This document shows positions 1-6,662 of a DNA stretch of 13,475 nucleotides, in pieces. How positions within the stretch are numbered: position 1 is the stretch's first letter; every line of letters starts with the position of its first letter. The translations under genes and the position numbers were made by a program. This DNA is from Chryseobacterium sp. UBA6632. Its GTDB lineage: Bacteria > Bacteroidota > Bacteroidia > Flavobacteriales > Weeksellaceae. The DNA lies in the NCBI GenBank assembly GCA_002455915.1, contig DKLU01000351.1, forward strand, positions 1 through 13,475. The letters are read 5' to 3'. The notes under the pieces are model-generated. The model made no database searches and was not told where the DNA came from. It saw only the letters and a list, made by a program, of their open reading frames with translations.

Positions 1-1
1 T

Positions 2-745
2 ATTGAAGAAGAAGATCTTAAAGATGCTTTAGATGAAATTTCAAAACTTTCTCCAAAAGTTGGTGGGAATTTTGATACACAGACGATTACCATTAATCAG
101 GAAATTATTCCGGATTTTGTCATTCAGGTGAAAGATGGGCAAGTAATTCCTATGTTAAATAGCAAAAATGCTCCAACTTTAAGAGTTTCTGAAGAATACA
201 AGGATATTTTAACGACTTATTCTCACGATAAAAACTCTTCTGAGCATAAGCAGGCTGCCTTATTTATTAAGCAAAAACTGGATGCAGCAAAATGGTATAT
301 AGATGCGATCAATCAGCGTCAGAATACATTATTGCAGACGATTACTGCTATTGTAAAATTCCAGAAACAATATTTCATCACAGGTGACGAAAAATCTTTG
401 AAACCGATGATTTTGAAAGATGTTGCGGATATTACAGGTTTTGATATTTCGACGATTTCGAGGGTTGTGAAAAGTAAATATGCCGACACACCGAATGGAA
501 TTGTTTATCTGAAAGATCTATTCTCAGATAGTTTAACGAATGACGACGGAGAGGAAGTTTCAACAAAAGAAATTAAAACCCACTTGCAGGAAGTTATCAG
601 CAAAGAGAACAAGAGAAAACCTCTTACCGACGATGCTCTTGTTGTGATTCTGAAAGAGCAGGGATACAATATCGCGAGAAGAACGATTGCAAAGTACCGT
701 GAACAGCTGAATATTCCGGTAGCGAGATTAAGAAAAGAATTATAA
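2..745 (+). CDS. rpoN: RNA polymerase sigma-54 factor (RpoN), C-terminal part; 5' end outside window
   Basis: The reading frame is open from base 2 to the TAA at 743-745 (247 residues), so this is the C-terminal half of a protein that starts before the window. Sigma-54 directs RNA polymerase to -24/-12 promoters and needs an AAA+ activator to open DNA. Seen: the core-binding/linker region (IIPDFVIQ..., MLNSKNAPTLRVS), a helix-turn-helix with LKDVADITGFDISTISRVVK (about 410-470), and near the end the family-defining RpoN box ARRTIAKYRE (674-703) that contacts the -24 element. The usual C-terminus follows within about ten residues. The N-terminal activator-interacting region is not visible. An ATG at 128 could be mistaken for the start, but the frame and homology continue upstream of it. 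Identification is secure; no bEBP activator gene lies in the window. Confidence 0.97.
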   Translation: MEEEDLKDALDEISKLSPKVGGNFDTQTITINQEIIPDFVIQVKDGQVIPMLNSKNAPTLRVSEEYKDILTTYSHDKNSSEHKQAALFIKQKLDAAKWYIDAINQRQNTLLQTITAIVKFQKQYFITGDEKSLKPMILKDVADITGFDISTISRVVKSKYADTPNGIVYLKDLFSDSLTNDDGEEVSTKEIKTHLQEVISKENKRKPLTDDALVVILKEQGYNIARRTIAKYREQLNIPVARLRKEL

Positions 746-752
746 AATACAG

Positions 753-782
753 AAAAGCAGTTCAAATTGAACTGCTTTTTTA
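753..782 (+). terminator. Intrinsic terminator of rpoN
   Basis: A 13-base arm (753-765) pairs perfectly with 767-779 around a minimal loop; the core is AGCAGTTCAA / TTGAACTGCT. The 3' arm runs into a T tract. It starts 8 nt after the rpoN stop. The A-rich 5' flank makes it usable from the minus strand too, where the convergent acyl-CoA synthetase gene ends at 872. Confidence 0.88.
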
Positions 783-871
783 TTGTTTAAAAATATCTAT
801 TATTTGACAAGGGAGAATCTCCAGTTAAAATGACAGATTTTGCTCAGCTTTGTCAAAGTTTAATGACCACT

Positions 872-2494
872 TTAAATCTTAACTTTATCCAACCCTAATT
901 CTTTTACCGACACTTCACGCATTTCTACTTTTCGTACTTTTCCGGAGATCGTCATTGGGAATTCATCCACAAATTTCCAGTACTTTGGGACTTTATAATG
1001 GGCAATTTGACCTTTGCAATATTCCAAGAGTTCTTCTTCATTGATGGTAAATCCTTTTCTCACTTTTACCCACGCCATGACTTCTTCCCCGAATTTTTCA
1101 CTCGGAACCCCGATGATCTGAACATCCAAAATATTAGGATAAGTATATAAAAAATCTTCAATTTCTTTTGGCGAAATATTTTCACCGCCACGGATAATCA
1201 AATCTTTTATTCTTCCAGAAATCGTGATATAACCTTCTTCATCCATCACAGCCATGTCTCCAGTGTGCATCCAGCGTGCGTCGTCGAGAACTTTTTTCGT
1301 GTTTTCAGGATCGTTCCAATATTTCAGCATCACAGAATATCCTCGTGTACACAATTCACCATGTTCGCCGCGTTCTACAATTTTTCCGTTTTCATTAATA
1401 ATTTTTATTTCTAAGTGATTCTGAACGGTTCCCACTGTATTTACCTGCTTTTCAAATGGTGTCCCAATCATCGTTTGTGTGGAAACGGGAGAGGTTTCCG
1501 TCATTCCGTAGCAGATGCTCATTTCTTTGATGTTCATTAAATTTTCAACCTTTTTCATAATCTCCGGCGGACAAACAGAGCCTGCCATAACGCCCGTTCT
1601 TAAACTTGAAAAATCAAAAGTATCAAAATCTTTTACTGCCAATTCAGCGATAAACATCGTCGGAACTCCGTATAAAGATGTACATTTTTCATCTGAAACC
1701 ACTTTTAACGTAATATCAGGATCAAAGCTGTCATTCGGAATAACCATACAAGCTCCGTGCGTTGTACAGCAGATATTTCCGATTACCATTCCGAAGCAAT
1801 GATAAAAAGGAACAGGAATACAAACTCTGTCTTTTTCGGTATATTTTAATCTTACTCCGATAAAATATCCGTTGTTTAAAATATTGTGATGAGAAAGCGT
1901 AACGCCTTTAGGAAAACCCGTTGTTCCCGATGTATACTGAATGTTTACAGGATCATCAAACTGAACGTGTTCCTCAAAACTGTGTAAAATATCATCGGAA
2001 ATTTCTTGCCCGTTGTTTAAAAATTCTTCCCAATTGTGATCAAAGAAAATTTCAGATTTTAACGTCGTGCAAAATTCTCTTGCATCGGCAATCATTTTCT
2101 TATAATCGCTGGATTTAAAGTTTAATGAAGAGAAAATATGAGACATTTCCGACTGATTGATCACAAAAATCAATTCGCTGGTTCTGTATGCCGGGTTGAT
2201 ATTGACTAAAATAACACCGATTCTTGCAGTAGCATATTGTAAAAGAACCCACTCGTAACGGTTAGCAGACCAGATTCCCACACGATCGCCAGCTTTTACA
2301 CCTGAATAAATTAGCGCTTTTGCAACGGCAGTCGTTTGATTATAAAATTCCTGATAGGTGGCTCTATAATTTTGATGAACAGATATTAATGCTTCCTGAT
2401 TGGGATATTTTTCAACAGTATTTTTTAAGTTGCCTCCGATGGTTTGCCCTAATAAAGGGATATCTGAAGCCCCATAAACATAAGATAAAGGCAT
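872..2494 (-). CDS. Acyl-CoA synthetase / AMP-binding fatty-acid-CoA ligase (ACSF2/FadD-like)
   Basis: A 540-residue member of the ANL adenylate-forming superfamily, predicted to activate a medium- or long-chain fatty acid with ATP and CoA via an acyl-adenylate, feeding beta-oxidation or lipid remodelling. All core motifs are intact: the P-loop YTSGTTGFPKG (187-197), YGMTE (329-333), TGD (411-413), the hinge GRIKD (427-431), GGENISPKEIE, and the C-terminal SGKVRK with the likely catalytic Lys at about 519. Length is normal for the family; no signal peptide is seen, so it is probably cytoplasmic. The ATG at 2494 is followed by the expected N-terminus. It lies 58 bp downstream of the ECF sigma/membrane-protein pair on the same strand, so read-through from that unit is possible. 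The overall pattern (PLLGQTIGGNL, NPAYRTSEL) resembles ACSF2-type enzymes; chain-length preference cannot be read from sequence. Confidence 0.93.
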   Translation of the reverse strand: MPLSYVYGASDIPLLGQTIGGNLKNTVEKYPNQEALISVHQNYRATYQEFYNQTTAVAKALIYSGVKAGDRVGIWSANRYEWVLLQYATARIGVILVNINPAYRTSELIFVINQSEMSHIFSSLNFKSSDYKKMIADAREFCTTLKSEIFFDHNWEEFLNNGQEISDDILHSFEEHVQFDDPVNIQYTSGTTGFPKGVTLSHHNILNNGYFIGVRLKYTEKDRVCIPVPFYHCFGMVIGNICCTTHGACMVIPNDSFDPDITLKVVSDEKCTSLYGVPTMFIAELAVKDFDTFDFSSLRTGVMAGSVCPPEIMKKVENLMNIKEMSICYGMTETSPVSTQTMIGTPFEKQVNTVGTVQNHLEIKIINENGKIVERGEHGELCTRGYSVMLKYWNDPENTKKVLDDARWMHTGDMAVMDEEGYITISGRIKDLIIRGGENISPKEIEDFLYTYPNILDVQIIGVPSEKFGEEVMAWVKVRKGFTINEEELLEYCKGQIAHYKVPKYWKFVDEFPMTISGKVRKVEMREVSVKELGLDKVKI

Positions 2495-2552
2495 AGTGAA
2501 AGATTTAGTTAAATAAAATTACGATTAAATCTTAAAACTATTACGTTTTCCT

Positions 2553-3227
2553 TTAAATTTCCTGGGAATCGATATCTTTTAGCTGTTTTAAATTTCTGTC
2601 GAGCTTTCGGATGATAATTCCGTAAACCAGTCTGTAATACAACCAAATTAATGATACACAAAGAATTGTACTGATAATAATTCCGACAATTACGATGATA
2701 ACATCCGAATTATTAGGCTGTATATTTTGTGTATTTAATGCATAGAAAATGAAGGTTGTAAAGATCAGCGTAAAGACCAAAAGTAGAACAATACTGATTA
2801 AAATAAATGCATTAACGGTTTTCTTGAACTTAATAATTCTCGTGATAAGACCTTTAAGATTTTCTTCAATTTTAATCTTACGATAATTTTGGTAAAATTT
2901 TAAAACAAAATAAGCAGTGATTAAAAGACCCAAAATCTTTATACCTAAATATGCGTGATCGAAATTATTTTCAACATCTCCAGTATTCTGAACGCCCAAT
3001 CTTTCCAGAATTTTCTTAAAGCTGTTCGATTCTTCGCCCTGGAAAAAATAGAAAAGTCCCAACACAGAAAAGAATAAGAATTCTGCTACACTAATCCAGA
3101 AAATATATTTCACATAATTACGTGATTTTCTATTCAGCATCTGAAGTATTTCAGCGTGATCGTATTTCGGCTGAACAGGTTGCTCCTGCCATGTTTTCTT
3201 AAAGCTGTCTAAATCAAATTCAGGCAT
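2553..3227 (-). CDS. Four-helix membrane protein paired with ECF sigma factor (possible anti-sigma or effector)
   Basis: A 224-residue protein. The N-terminal cytoplasmic-looking segment (1-40) begins MPEFDLDSFKKTWQEQ; hydrophobic helices follow at about 41-63, 91-111, 139-163 and 175-198, then a charged tail. There is no signal peptide, no zinc-binding anti-sigma HxxxCxxC motif and no enzyme motif. The ATG lies inside the end of the sigma factor gene (8-nt overlap, 3220-3227), which implies translational coupling. That arrangement is typical of a sigma factor and its membrane-bound regulator, and the soluble N-terminus would be the part available to bind sigma. This role is inferred from context only. 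Proteins of this sort are sometimes mislabelled as carotene monooxygenase in databases; nothing here supports that. Confidence 0.8.
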   Translation of the reverse strand: MPEFDLDSFKKTWQEQPVQPKYDHAEILQMLNRKSRNYVKYIFWISVAEFLFFSVLGLFYFFQGEESNSFKKILERLGVQNTGDVENNFDHAYLGIKILGLLITAYFVLKFYQNYRKIKIEENLKGLITRIIKFKKTVNAFILISIVLLLVFTLIFTTFIFYALNTQNIQPNNSDVIIVIVGIIISTILCVSLIWLYYRLVYGIIIRKLDRNLKQLKDIDSQEI

Positions 3228-3711
3228 ATTTTTCCATCTGTTCTTTAAGGGTTTTCTTTAATCTGTTCATTTTCACACGCGCATTTACTTCGGTAATTCC
3301 GAGGTTTTCTGCAATATCCTTGTAAGGCAAATCATCCAAATACATCATTACAATCGCTCTTTCCACATTCGGCAGCGTCTTTATTACTGTATACAAAAGT
3401 GATACCTGCTGTTGTTTTTCATCATCATCTTCGATAAAATCAGCATGATTGATGTCTAATTCATTCGTCGGCAGGCTTTTACTTTTTTTTCTGAAAAGGG
3501 TAATGGCTGTATTTAAGGCAACACGGTACATCCACGTAGAAATTTTAGAATTTCCTTTAAATGATTCATAACTTCTCCACAATTGTAAAACAATCTCTTG
3601 GAAAAGGTCTTCCTCATCCTCCAAAGAATTGGTGTAAAGACGCGAAACCTTAATAATCAGTCCCTGATTATCTTTAATAAGCTGCGCAAATTCTTTTTCC
3701 TTTGAAGCCAA
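3220..3711 (-). CDS. ECF-type RNA polymerase sigma-70 factor
   Basis: A 163-residue extracytoplasmic-function sigma factor. Region 2 (about 12-75) has DLFQEIVLQLW and the -10-binding segment STWMYRVALNTAI; a short acidic linker (DFIEDDDE) leads to region 4 (about 105-157) with LPYKDIAENLGITEVNARVK, the -35-binding helix-turn-helix. Regions 1 and 3 are absent, as expected for the class. I chose a TTG start at 3711 because it gives an N-terminus (ASKEKEFAQLIKDN) of normal ECF length. The frame also allows a TTG at 3756, adding 15 residues rich in Tyr and Thr that look non-coding. No ATG is available upstream. It overlaps the membrane protein gene by 8 nt and probably forms one transcript with it. 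Target promoters cannot be deduced from the window. Confidence 0.92.
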   Translation of the reverse strand: MASKEKEFAQLIKDNQGLIIKVSRLYTNSLEDEEDLFQEIVLQLWRSYESFKGNSKISTWMYRVALNTAITLFRKKSKSLPTNELDINHADFIEDDDEKQQQVSLLYTVIKTLPNVERAIVMMYLDDLPYKDIAENLGITEVNARVKMNRLKKTLKEQMEKYA

Positions 3712-3882
3712 TGTAGATGTGTAATAAGTTGTACGAAGATAATAATAATAAGTCAATTGTGAATGAGGGAATTGTGAATTATTTTATAGGAAGAAGCTGT
3801 AATAGCTAATGGGATGATGCTTAAAAATATAATGCAGCATTATTTCGGACAGCTTTCCGTCATACAATTTATCACAGTGTTG

Positions 3883-3958
3883 GTCTTCCCGTAGGGATCT
3901 AAGCATAGTATTAGAAAAAATACTGGAAAGATTCTAGTCTAGATCCCTACGGGAAGAC
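3883..3958. repeat. 18-bp perfect inverted repeat (palindromic intergenic element)
   Basis: GTCTTCCCGTAGGGATCT at 3883-3900 is perfectly complementary to 3941-3958. The 40-nt interior holds a second hairpin, AGTATT (3907-3912) with AATACT (3919-3924). The outer flanks add CACAG (3873-3877) opposite CTGTG (3962-3966). Neither strand has a T tract after the stem, so this is not a standard terminator. It lies between the XRE gene and the sigma gene, both on the minus strand. It resembles a REP- or MITE-like intergenic palindrome; without genome-wide counts that is inference. Confidence 0.85.
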
Positions 3959-4033
3959 AAACTGTGTGCAAACTTTATACATCCTTGTGGCATTTGTGAA
4001 GAAATTGGTGGGATTTGTGTTTACAATAACTTT

Positions 4034-4396
4034 TTACTCCTTTATCCCGAGTGCCTTTTTATAAATTGCAATTTCCTTTTCCAAATCAGCAAGCTGTTGT
4101 GTTTTATTTCGCAACTCTTCCACTAATTTAGATTTAGCATTAAAAATAAAATCAGAAGGGTAGTAGTTGGTAAGTTCTGTAAGAAAATCATGATCCAAAG
4201 CAATACCTATATTCCAAAGAATTCCGAATTGTATAGAAGGTTGCCTGAAATAGCTGGCCATGGTGGATGGACTTACATTCAGTCGTCTTGCCAAATCGGC
4301 CTGCGTGATTTTCTTTTCAAAAAGAAATTTTAAAATCATCTGCCCAATATGCGGATGAGGATTTTTGCTTTTCTCTAAATACTTTCTTGAGACCAT
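4034..4396 (-). CDS. XRE-family helix-turn-helix regulator with C-terminal coiled coil
   Basis: A 120-residue probable DNA-binding protein. After a basic N-terminus comes a lambda-repressor-like domain (about 15-70) with the helix-turn-helix TQADLARRLNVSPSTMASYF (31-50). The tail (about 86-115) is a predicted coiled coil, with heptad-like spacing in VEELRNKTQQLADLEKEIA, probably for dimerisation. No toxin or peptidase domain is fused, and no partner gene is adjacent. The ATG at 4396 is the natural start. The gene stands alone: a palindromic element lies downstream and a very AT-rich gap with repeated ACGTTTAAA-like motifs lies upstream, which suggests autoregulation (inferred). The target genes are unknown. 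The HTH is clear; the role is not. Confidence 0.85.
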   Translation of the reverse strand: MVSRKYLEKSKNPHPHIGQMILKFLFEKKITQADLARRLNVSPSTMASYFRQPSIQFGILWNIGIALDHDFLTELTNYYPSDFIFNAKSKLVEELRNKTQQLADLEKEIAIYKKALGIKE

Positions 4397-4669
4397 AATG
4401 TGTGTTTTTACGTTTAAATATAATACTTATTTGCTTAAATATTATCATGACATGTTTAAAATATATTTTTCGTAGTTTTAAACGTCAAATAATATATTTA
4501 AAACTAATTGTTATAAGATTAATACTTATATAGAGTATAATTAAACGTATAGCTATATTATCAAGACTAATAATTAGATGCTTGCGAGTAATTTTCACTA
4601 TTATAATATATTGGCAATTTACTTTTCGAAGTAAAATTCACAATTCCCCGATTATCTCACGCAAATTCC
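4397..4669. other. AT-rich intergenic region between XRE gene and rnpB
   Basis: About 270 bases of very AT-rich sequence with no credible gene on either strand. It holds four ACGTTTAAA-like copies (4410-4418, 4452-4460, 4477-4485, 4540-4548), a direct repeat TAATACTTAT (4421-4430 and 4520-4529), and a small hairpin TTTACTT-TTCG-AAGTAAA (4618-4635). The composition is plainly more AT-rich than the flanking genes. It may be a regulatory region or the scar of an insertion. Confidence 0.6.
4410..4548. promoter_or_regulatory. Putative operator array (ACGTTTAAA-like sites) upstream of XRE regulator
   Basis: Two copies read forward, ACGTTTAAA (4410-4418) and ATGTTTAAA (4452-4460). Two read reversed, TTTAAACGT (4477-4485) and ATTAAACGT (4540-4548). 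Spacings of 42 and 63 bp within the pairs are whole multiples of the helical repeat. The first copy overlaps TATATTTA (minus strand, 4422-4415), the nearest thing to a -7 element for the XRE gene. Binding by the XRE protein is inferred; low-complexity AT sequence could give such matches by chance. Confidence 0.35.
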
Positions 4670-4677
4670 TATCTTTG
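4670..4677 (+). promoter_or_regulatory. Bacteroidota -7 element of rnpB
   Basis: TATCTTTG is a full match to TAnnTTTG and ends 4 nt before the first base of the RNase P P1 helix, consistent with a start site at about 4681-4684. No clean TTG -33 box is visible at the usual distance; TT-rich sequence near 4644 is the best candidate. Confidence 0.75.
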
Positions 4678-4681
4678 CAGC

Positions 4682-5005
4682 CACGAGAATTTCGGCTTGT
4701 TGATTCTTATTTCGGTAAGGGTAGGAAAGTCCGGACACCATAGAGCATCAAAGCGGATAACATCCGTCACCCGCGAGGGTAGGACAAGTGCAACAGAAAG
4801 TATGTACAGTTCGGCTGTAGTGAAACCAGGTAAACTCTTTGTGGTGCAATGATAAGTATATCGGTTCTTTTCAGTAATGAAAATAGGAGTTGCTCGCTCT
4901 GAAAGCCGAGGGGTAATCAGCTCAAGTTTTGCAGTAATGTAAGATGTAGATAAATAACAGGCACTTCTTCGGAAGTACAAAATCCGGCTTATAGATTTTC
5001 TCGTG
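4682..5005 (+). ncRNA. rnpB: RNase P RNA, bacterial class A (rnpB)
   Basis: This is the catalytic RNA that removes 5' leaders from pre-tRNAs together with RnpA. The ends are defined by a perfect P1 helix: CACGAGAA (4682-4689) with TTCTCGTG (4998-5005). Conserved core pieces appear in order: AGGAAAGTCCGG (4723-4734, 5' strand of P4), ACAGAAA (4793-4799), AGTGAAA (4819-4825), GAGGGGTAATC near 4908-4918 (the P15/L15 area that pairs with the tRNA CCA end), TAGATAAATAACAGGCAC (4947-4964) and ACAAAATCCGGCTTA (4977-4991, 3' side including P4). The length of about 324 nt is normal for Bacteroidota. It is flanked by a TATCTTTG promoter and a hairpin terminator, so it is an independent transcription unit. 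Confidence 0.97.
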
Positions 5006-5032
5006 ATTTTGCTAAGATTTTATTTATTGTAT

Positions 5033-5063
5033 AAAAGCGGAGAATGTGGTCTCCGCTTTTTTT
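5033..5063 (+). terminator. Intrinsic terminator after rnpB (bidirectional)
   Basis: AGCGGAGA (5036-5043) pairs with TCTCCGCT (5050-5057) around a 6-nt loop. Flanking A and T runs extend the stem to 11 bp, and a run of seven T follows. It lies 28 nt after RNase P P1. The minus-strand version has a short T run and could also end the convergent PPK2 transcript (stop at 5075). Confidence 0.9.
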
Positions 5064-5074
5064 ATGAATGAAAT

Positions 5075-5944
5075 TTATTCGCTTTCCAGCTGCTTTTTCG
5101 CTTCCTGTAATCCCAGTCTGTCTTTTTCTGAAAGTTCAGGGTATTTAAGATCCATTTTTTCTAAGGTTTCAATAATGATTTGAATAGCCGCTAATCTGGC
5201 AAACCATTTATTGTCTGCCGGAAGTACGTACCAAGGCGCTTCATCTTTTGAAGTTTCGTTGATGGCTGTTTCATAGCACTCCATATATTTGTCGAACAAC
5301 GCTCTTTCCGGAAGATCTGCTGAAGAAAATTTCCAGTTTTTATCGTCTTCTTTAATTCTGTCTAGCAATCTTTTCTTTTGCTCGTCTTTTGAAACGTTGA
5401 GGAATATTTTAATAATTTTCGTTCCGTTTTGAGCTAAATGTTTCTCAAAATTACGAATGCTTTCATATCGGTTTTCCCAGAACTGATTATCAAAATCTTT
5501 TACCGACTTCCATGTTTTTTCGCTGAGGTTATATTCAGGATGAACTTTGCAAACCAAAACGCTTTCGTAATGCGAACGGTTGAAAATTCCGATCATTCCC
5601 TTTTGAGGTAAAGCTAAATAATGTCTCCACAGAAAATCGTGAGAATATTCCTTTGAGCTGGGTGTTTTAAAGCTCGTTACATTACAGCCCTGCGGATTTA
5701 CGCCACCAAAGACATGTTCGATCATGCTGTCTTTACCAGCTGCATCCATCGCCTGAAGCACAACCAAAAGAGATTGGCTGCCATCGGCATACAATCTTTC
5801 CTGAAGCTCACGCAGTTTCTCTTTTTCCTGAATTAATATTTGTATGCCTTCTTCTTTTGTAAGTTTTCCTTCATATTTTGTAGAAGTTTTTTTGATGGAA
5901 AATTTTCCTTTTACCTCGAAATCATCTGAAAAATTGGTGTTCAT
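5075..5944 (-). CDS. ppk2: PPK2-family polyphosphate:nucleotide phosphotransferase
   Basis: A 289-residue cytoplasmic kinase of the thymidylate-kinase-like fold that moves phosphate between polyphosphate and (d)nucleoside mono- or diphosphates. Seen: an N-terminal helix (LTKEEGIQILIQEKEKL), a Walker A-type loop QAMDAAGKDSMIEHVF (64-79), the following GGVNPQGCNVTSFK, a Walker B-like IGIFNRSHYE (118-127) and the lid region KKRLLDRIKEDDKNWKFS (190-207). The order and wording of these motifs match the class-III-like subgroup known from Cytophaga, which handles both AMP and ADP; that substrate range is inferred here. Length is normal. The ATG at 5944 fits the family start. It is monocistronic: convergent with rnpB at one end and separated from DUF1573 by a terminator at the other. 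Confidence 0.94.
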   Translation of the reverse strand: MNTNFSDDFEVKGKFSIKKTSTKYEGKLTKEEGIQILIQEKEKLRELQERLYADGSQSLLVVLQAMDAAGKDSMIEHVFGGVNPQGCNVTSFKTPSSKEYSHDFLWRHYLALPQKGMIGIFNRSHYESVLVCKVHPEYNLSEKTWKSVKDFDNQFWENRYESIRNFEKHLAQNGTKIIKIFLNVSKDEQKKRLLDRIKEDDKNWKFSSADLPERALFDKYMECYETAINETSKDEAPWYVLPADNKWFARLAAIQIIIETLEKMDLKYPELSEKDRLGLQEAKKQLESE

Positions 5945-5993
5945 ATTTTATTTAATTAAAAGATTAAGATTGGTTTAAATAAGATCTAAATTT

Positions 5994-6001
5994 CAAAGTT
6001 G
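5994..6001 (-). promoter_or_regulatory. Weak candidate -7 element for PPK2 gene
   Basis: On the minus strand CAACTTTG matches TAnnTTTG except for its first base. A TTG lies 17 nt upstream (6021-6019). It would give a leader of about 45 nt before the ATG at 5944. Confidence 0.35.
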
Positions 6002-6057
6002 AGCAGTCATCTATCAACCAAAAACAAGCAACCATTAACTAAACTCACCTAAATATA

Positions 6058-6090
6058 ATAAAAAAACCGCCTCAAGCGAGACGGTTCTTT
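6058..6090 (-). terminator. Intrinsic terminator after DUF1573 gene (bidirectional)
   Basis: On the minus strand AACCGTCTC (6086-6078) pairs with GAGGCGGTT (6073-6065), one G-U pair, four-base loop GCTT, followed by T-rich sequence. It starts 22 nt after the DUF1573 stop. The plus-strand side also has a T-rich tail. Confidence 0.82.
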
Positions 6091-6108
6091 TATTTTTTTG
6101 AGTAGAGC

Positions 6109-6570
6109 TTACTTTGCAGCAGCTACTTTTTTTGCAGCTTTAGCAGCCTTCTTAGCAGCTTTAGCATCTACCGGAGTTGCAGGTGCAGCAGCAACTTCAG
6201 GAGCGTTAGCGTCTACATTTCCTTTGATGTAAATAACTGTTCTGCTGTTTGCAGGGTCATTAGAAAATACTTCAATCATTTTGTTGAAAGGCCCGTTGAT
6301 AGCAGTGTTGTATCCCACTTTGATCTGAGCAGATTTTCCTGGCATGATAGGATCTGTCTTGAATTCAGGAGTCGTACATCCGCAAGATGCTTTTACGTTT
6401 GAAAGTACCAAAGGCTTATCACCAGTGTTTGTTACCGTGAAGAATCTTGTACCATCAGAACTTGGCTTTACAGTTCCATAATCGAACGTAGTCTTGTCGA
6501 AAGTAATAGTTTGTGCAGATGCCAATGCGAAGGTTCCGAATAATGCAATTCCTGCGATTAATTTTTTCAT
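6109..6570 (-). CDS. Secreted DUF1573 protein with Lys/Ala-rich C-terminal tail
   Basis: A 153-residue exported protein. MKKLIAGIALFGTFALASAQ is a clear Sec signal peptide with a type-I-like cleavage site after ASA, so it should reach the periplasm. Residues about 21-120 form an immunoglobulin-like beta domain of the DUF1573 family with its hallmark ASCGCTTPEF (61-70) and the pattern FDYGTV...VTNTGDKPL. Residues 121-153 are low complexity: an Ala/Pro linker, then a Lys/Ala repeat ending in VAAAK. The ATG at 6570 is chosen because it opens the signal peptide; the frame extends to an ATG at 6615 but those 15 residues would precede the signal and overlap the promoter. Molecular function is unknown for the family. 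Two Cys in SCGC could form a disulfide. It is divergent from valS. Confidence 0.93.
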   Translation of the reverse strand: MKKLIAGIALFGTFALASAQTITFDKTTFDYGTVKPSSDGTRFFTVTNTGDKPLVLSNVKASCGCTTPEFKTDPIMPGKSAQIKVGYNTAINGPFNKMIEVFSNDPANSRTVIYIKGNVDANAPEVAAAPATPVDAKAAKKAAKAAKKVAAAK

Positions 6571-6612
6571 ATTCTTGAATGTTAAATATGTTGTTAGATA
6601 AATTTTGAGAAA

Positions 6613-6620
6613 CAAAGTTA
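6613..6620 (-). promoter_or_regulatory. -7 element of DUF1573 gene
   Basis: On the minus strand TAACTTTG (6620-6613) matches TAnnTTTG exactly and predicts a start near 6606, leaving a leader of about 35 nt before the ATG at 6570. No good TTG -33 box is seen. Confidence 0.6.
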
Positions 6621-6662
6621 AAAATTATTTTAATTCATACTTAAAATTTTTTTTCTTTAGAC

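Noticed and set aside
803..857. TTTGACAA and TTGTCAAA inverted pair between rpoN and the acyl-CoA synthetase gene
   Set aside because: 39-nt spacing, short AT-rich arms and no T tract; not convincing as a terminator for the minus-strand gene.
2501..2532. AGATTTA ... TAAATCT dyad upstream of the acyl-CoA synthetase gene
   Set aside because: Seven-base AT-rich arms are expected often by chance in this composition; no supporting promoter match.
3755..3779. Two copies of AATTGTGAAT with period 15 as a possible CRISPR or phage-type repeat
   Set aside because: Only two short copies with no spacers and no cas genes; treated as a simple intergenic word.
4034..4396. XRE regulator as antitoxin of a toxin-antitoxin pair
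   Set aside because: No small partner gene lies on either side; the adjacent regions are a palindrome and an AT-rich gap.
4669..4980. 103-codon open frame on the minus strand
   Set aside because: It lies antisense to the RNase P RNA, whose conserved core and P1 helix explain the sequence; the translated product has no recognisable features.
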